Positions 13,777 to 16,457 of a stretch of DNA of 16,457 nt are shown one piece after another. Origin of the DNA: Devosia sp. (GTDB lineage Bacteria > Pseudomonadota > Alphaproteobacteria > Rhizobiales > Devosiaceae). The notes beneath the pieces are model-generated. The model had not been told where the DNA came from, ran no database searches, and saw only the letters and a list, made by a program, of their open reading frames with translations. Position numbers and translations under genes: made by a program. The DNA lies in NCBI GenBank assembly GCA_011322005.1, contig DROE01000126.1:1-16457 (forward strand), read 5' to 3'. Position 1 is the stretch's first letter. Each line of letters opens with the position of its first letter.

Positions 13777-14769
13777 ATGAAACTGCAGGCGGTAAGAAAC
13801 GACAGGCCAACAACAGGCACCCACAAACGCAATCCCGGTTTTGAGCTTGATATAGACTGGGTCGACAAGTGCGTGATGAACCGCTCGGCGCTGGAACGCC
13901 GGGGCGCAACAATCGGTGCGCGCCGCACGGTTAAAAAGCAGTGGCAGGCCGCCTGGCTGCTCAAAGCCATCACCCTGATTGACCTGACCACGCTCAATTC
14001 CGATGACACGCCGGGCCGGGTGCTCCGGCTGTGCGCCAAGGCAAGGCAACCGGTGCGCGGTGACATTCTTGAAGCGCTTGGCGTAGGGGATATGAAAATA
14101 CAACCCGGTGCGGTGTGCGTCTATCACAATTTTGTTGAGACTGCTGTTGAAGCGCTCAAAGGCACAGATATTCCGGTGGCAGCGGTTTCCACCGCTTTCC
14201 CCCACGGGCTTATTCCGCTTGAGTTGCGGGTGGCCCAGATCGAAGCCTCGGTCAAAGCCGGAGCAAGGGAAATCGATATCGTCATTGAGCGCGGGCAGGT
14301 GCTCACCGGCGACTGGCAGGGCCTATATGAGCAGATAAAGGCTTTCCGTGCCGCCTGTGGCGAAGCACATATGAAAACCATTCTGGGCACCGGCGAACTG
14401 GCGACGCTGACCAATGTCGCCAAGGCCTCGCTGGTCTGCATGCTGGGGGGGGCTGATTTCATCAAGACCTCCACCGGCAAGGAAAAGGTCAACGCCAACC
14501 TTCAGACCTCGCTGGCCATGGTGCGGATGATCCGCTGGTTTCGCGACGAAACCGGCATTGAAATCGGCTACAAACCGGCCGGGGGCATTTCCTCGGCCAA
14601 GGACGCGCTGACCTATATGGCGCTGATGAAAGAAGAGCTGGGCAACAACTGGCTGGAGCCGCACCTGTTTCGGTTTGGCGCTTCTTCGCTTCTGACAGAT
14701 ATTGAGCGCCAGCTCGAACATCAGGCCACCGGACGCTACGCCGCCGCCTACCGTCAGCCGATGGTATAG
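13777..14769 (+). CDS. deoC: Deoxyribose-phosphate aldolase
   Basis: This 330-residue class I aldolase splits 2-deoxyribose-5-phosphate into acetaldehyde and glyceraldehyde-3-phosphate. The active site is complete: the Schiff-base lysine is K230 in GGADFIKTSTG, the second catalytic lysine K266 is in GYKPAGGI, the Asp of EIDIVI is D167, and a conserved lysine K200 is in MKTILGTGEL. It is about 70 residues longer than the 259-residue E. coli enzyme. The extra N-terminal part (about 1-65, with RNPGFELDIDWVDKCVMNRSA and RRTVKKQWQAAW) is what I recall for alphaproteobacterial members. GGAGG lies 4 bases before the ATG. The gene follows cdd after 76 bases and is probably in the same transcript. Confidence 0.95.
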   Translation: MKLQAVRNDRPTTGTHKRNPGFELDIDWVDKCVMNRSALERRGATIGARRTVKKQWQAAWLLKAITLIDLTTLNSDDTPGRVLRLCAKARQPVRGDILEALGVGDMKIQPGAVCVYHNFVETAVEALKGTDIPVAAVSTAFPHGLIPLELRVAQIEASVKAGAREIDIVIERGQVLTGDWQGLYEQIKAFRAACGEAHMKTILGTGELATLTNVAKASLVCMLGGADFIKTSTGKEKVNANLQTSLAMVRMIRWFRDETGIEIGYKPAGGISSAKDALTYMALMKEELGNNWLEPHLFRFGASSLLTDIERQLEHQATGRYAAAYRQPMV

Positions 14770-14781
14770 AACAAACACTAG

Positions 14782-14872
14782 CCTCATGCTGGGCTTGTCA
14801 AAGCATGGGGATAAAGAGGCACAATATTCGTCCTTCCCAGTTCGACAAGCTCACTGTGAAGCCTCAGGATGA
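14782..14872. repeat. Pair of inverted palindromic intergenic repeats (GCTTGTC(G)AA type)
   Basis: Two related units face each other in the gap between deoC and the aldehyde dehydrogenase gene. Unit 1 (14782-14810) folds by CCTCATGCT against AGCATGGGG with one G-U pair, and its loop contains GGCTTGTCAAA. Unit 2 (14828-14872) folds by TCGTCCT against AGGATGA and contains TTCGACAAGCTCA, the inverse complement of the unit 1 core with small changes. Such CTTGTCGAA-cored palindromes are familiar as dispersed repeats in alphaproteobacterial genomes. Dispersal in this genome is inferred, as only one pair is visible here. They may act as a transcript-end hairpin for deoC. Confidence 0.6.
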
Positions 14873-14896
14873 AAATTGTGGCAAGGGAACAACGAG

Positions 14897-16457
14897 ATGC
14901 AAATCAAAGAGATATTTAGCTCGATGGAGTATGGGCCCGCACCCGAAAGCCCCGATATGGCCCATGACTGGCTTGCCGGGCACGAGCGCAAGTTCGGCCA
15001 TTTCATCAATGGGAAGTTCACCAAACCGGGCAAGACATTTGCTTCGATAAATCCGGCCAGCGAGGAGAAACTGGCCGACATTTCCAACGGCACCAGGGTC
15101 GATATTGACAGGGCGGTCAAGGCGGCGCGCGAGGCCCTTGAGCCGTGGAAGGCGCTTTCCGGTTTTGAACGGGCGAAATATCTCTATGCCATCGCCCGGC
15201 TGATACAAAAGGAAAGCCGGCTCTTTGCCGTGCTCGAAACGCTGGATAATGGCAAGCCCATCCGCGAGAGCCGCGACGCGGATATTCCACTGGCCATCCG
15301 TCACTTCTACCACCATGCGGGCTGGGCCCAGCATCTGGAGCGGGAATTTCCCGGCCATGAGCCCTATGGGGTGTGCGGGCAGATTATCCCCTGGAACTTC
15401 CCCTTGCTGATGATGTCGTGGAAAATCGCCCCGGCGCTGGCCGCGGGCAACACGGTTGTTCTCAAACCGGCTGAATTCACCTCGCTGACCGTATTGCTGT
15501 TCGCGGAGATTTGCGCAAAAGCCGGATTGCCCGAGGGCGTGGTCAATATCGTGACCGGCGAAGGGGAAACCGGGGCGGCTCTGGTCGAACATGAAGGGGT
15601 TGATAAAATTGCCTTCACCGGCTCCACCGAAGTGGGCAAAATCATCCGGCAGGCAACCGCGGGCACCGGCAAGGGCCTCTCTCTCGAACTGGGTGGCAAA
15701 AGCCCCTACATCGTTTTTGAAGACGCCGATATGGACAGCGCCATCGAGGGGCTGGTCGATGCCATCTGGTTCAATCAGGGTCAGGTCTGTTGCGCGGGCT
15801 CGCGCCTGCTGGTGCACGAGAGCATCGAAAAGCGCTTCATCGAGAAACTCAAAACGCGCATGGATAATCTTCGGGTCGGTGACCCGCTGGATAAAGCCAT
15901 TGATGTCGGTGCGCTGATTGACCCGGTGCAGCTCAAGCGTATTCAGGACCTCCTGGCCATTGGCGAAAAAGAGGGCTGCACCCGCTATGAGAGCGGCGGC
16001 ACCCTGCCCAATCAGGGCTGTTTCATGAAACCGACGCTTGTTACCGATGTTTCTCCGGCCCATACGCTGGTTTCAGAGGAAATCTTCGGCCCCGTCCTGG
16101 TGGCTATGAGCTTTCGCACCCCCGACGAGGCGGTGGAACTGGCCAACAACACAAAATACGGGCTGGCGGCGACCATCTGGAGCGAAAACATCAATCTGGC
16201 GCTTGATATTGCCCCGCGCATCAAGGCCGGGGTGGTGTGGATAAACTGCACCAACCAGCTCGACGCCGCCGCCGGATTTGGCGGCTATAAGGAAAGCGGT
16301 TTTGGCCGCGAGGGCGGGGCCGAGGGCATGGTTGCTTATCTCAAGCCGACCTTCGAAAAAACTCTGAAATCCACCCCCCCGGTGCGTCCCGTCAAATCGG
16401 TGGATTTGCGCGATACCCATTCCGTCGACCGCACCGCCAAAATGTATATTGGGGGCA
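14897..16457 (+). CDS. Aldehyde dehydrogenase, long form, cut by the window edge
   Basis: The frame is open from the ATG at 14897 (AAGGGA 8 bases upstream) to the window end, 520 codons with no stop. It is an NAD(P)-dependent ALDH-superfamily enzyme. IPWNFPL at 164-170 holds the oxyanion Asn167, K190 in VVLKPAE binds the cofactor, E264 in LELGGKSP is the general base, C298 in NQGQVCCAGSR is the expected nucleophile, and EEIFGPV lies at 394-400. The single-domain ALDH fold is complete by about residue 495 (FGGYKESGFGREGG, AYLKPTF), yet the frame continues with DRTAKMYIGG. That looks like the start of a second ALDH-like domain, so the full protein may be near 750-800 residues. Placed after deoC, it probably oxidises the acetaldehyde made from deoxyribose-5-phosphate. 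The substrate is inferred from context. Confidence 0.9.
   Translation, partial: MQIKEIFSSMEYGPAPESPDMAHDWLAGHERKFGHFINGKFTKPGKTFASINPASEEKLADISNGTRVDIDRAVKAAREALEPWKALSGFERAKYLYAIARLIQKESRLFAVLETLDNGKPIRESRDADIPLAIRHFYHHAGWAQHLEREFPGHEPYGVCGQIIPWNFPLLMMSWKIAPALAAGNTVVLKPAEFTSLTVLLFAEICAKAGLPEGVVNIVTGEGETGAALVEHEGVDKIAFTGSTEVGKIIRQATAGTGKGLSLELGGKSPYIVFEDADMDSAIEGLVDAIWFNQGQVCCAGSRLLVHESIEKRFIEKLKTRMDNLRVGDPLDKAIDVGALIDPVQLKRIQDLLAIGEKEGCTRYESGGTLPNQGCFMKPTLVTDVSPAHTLVSEEIFGPVLVAMSFRTPDEAVELANNTKYGLAATIWSENINLALDIAPRIKAGVVWINCTNQLDAAAGFGGYKESGFGREGGAEGMVAYLKPTFEKTLKSTPPVRPVKSVDLRDTHSVDRTAKMYIGG

Overview
The window is about 16.5 kb of moderately GC-rich DNA (roughly 58-60% by eye), almost fully coding. 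It reads as a free-living alphaproteobacterium, most likely Hyphomicrobiales (Rhizobiales). The grounds are codon use, the roughly 330-residue form of DeoC, the order BMP lipoprotein-like binding protein / ABC / cytidine deaminase / DeoC / long aldehyde dehydrogenase, and a pair of inverted GCTTGTC(G)AA-type intergenic palindromes. The genus cannot be fixed from the sequence. No rRNA, tRNA, CRISPR array, insertion sequence or phage gene was seen.

Left part, minus strand (143-3882): a three-gene operon of unknown function. In transcription order it encodes a 395-residue soluble helical/coiled-coil protein, a 312-residue protein with one membrane span (DUF6384-like), and a 513-residue coiled-coil protein ending in a Trp patch and a very basic Arg/Gly/Pro/Ser tail. 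This is the least explained part of the window and the best candidate for an undescribed system. A possible plus-strand gene tail (3-146) converges on it with overlapping stop codons. The promoter region (3883-4029) is shared with a divergent CoxG-like SRPBCC gene and holds two 22-bp inverted repeats.

Middle (4677-8346): a ynjBCD-type ABC importer. It has a periplasmic binding protein, a fused two-domain permease and an ATPase, and its substrate is unknown. A weak intrinsic terminator follows.

Right part (8491 to the window end): a nucleoside uptake and catabolism operon. A BMP/PnrA-family binding protein, a double-domain ATPase and two RbsC/NupP/NupQ-type permeases would bring nucleosides in. 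Cytidine deaminase (cdd) converts (deoxy)cytidine to (deoxy)uridine. DeoC splits deoxyribose-5-phosphate into acetaldehyde and glyceraldehyde-3-phosphate. The aldehyde dehydrogenase that runs off the right edge is well placed to oxidise the acetaldehyde. The phosphorylase and phosphopentomutase steps needed between Cdd and DeoC are not in the window.

Both ABC systems carry an inverted repeat just after the binding-protein gene (5963-5991 and 9562-9589). This suggests RNA-level control of the excess of binding protein over the membrane parts.
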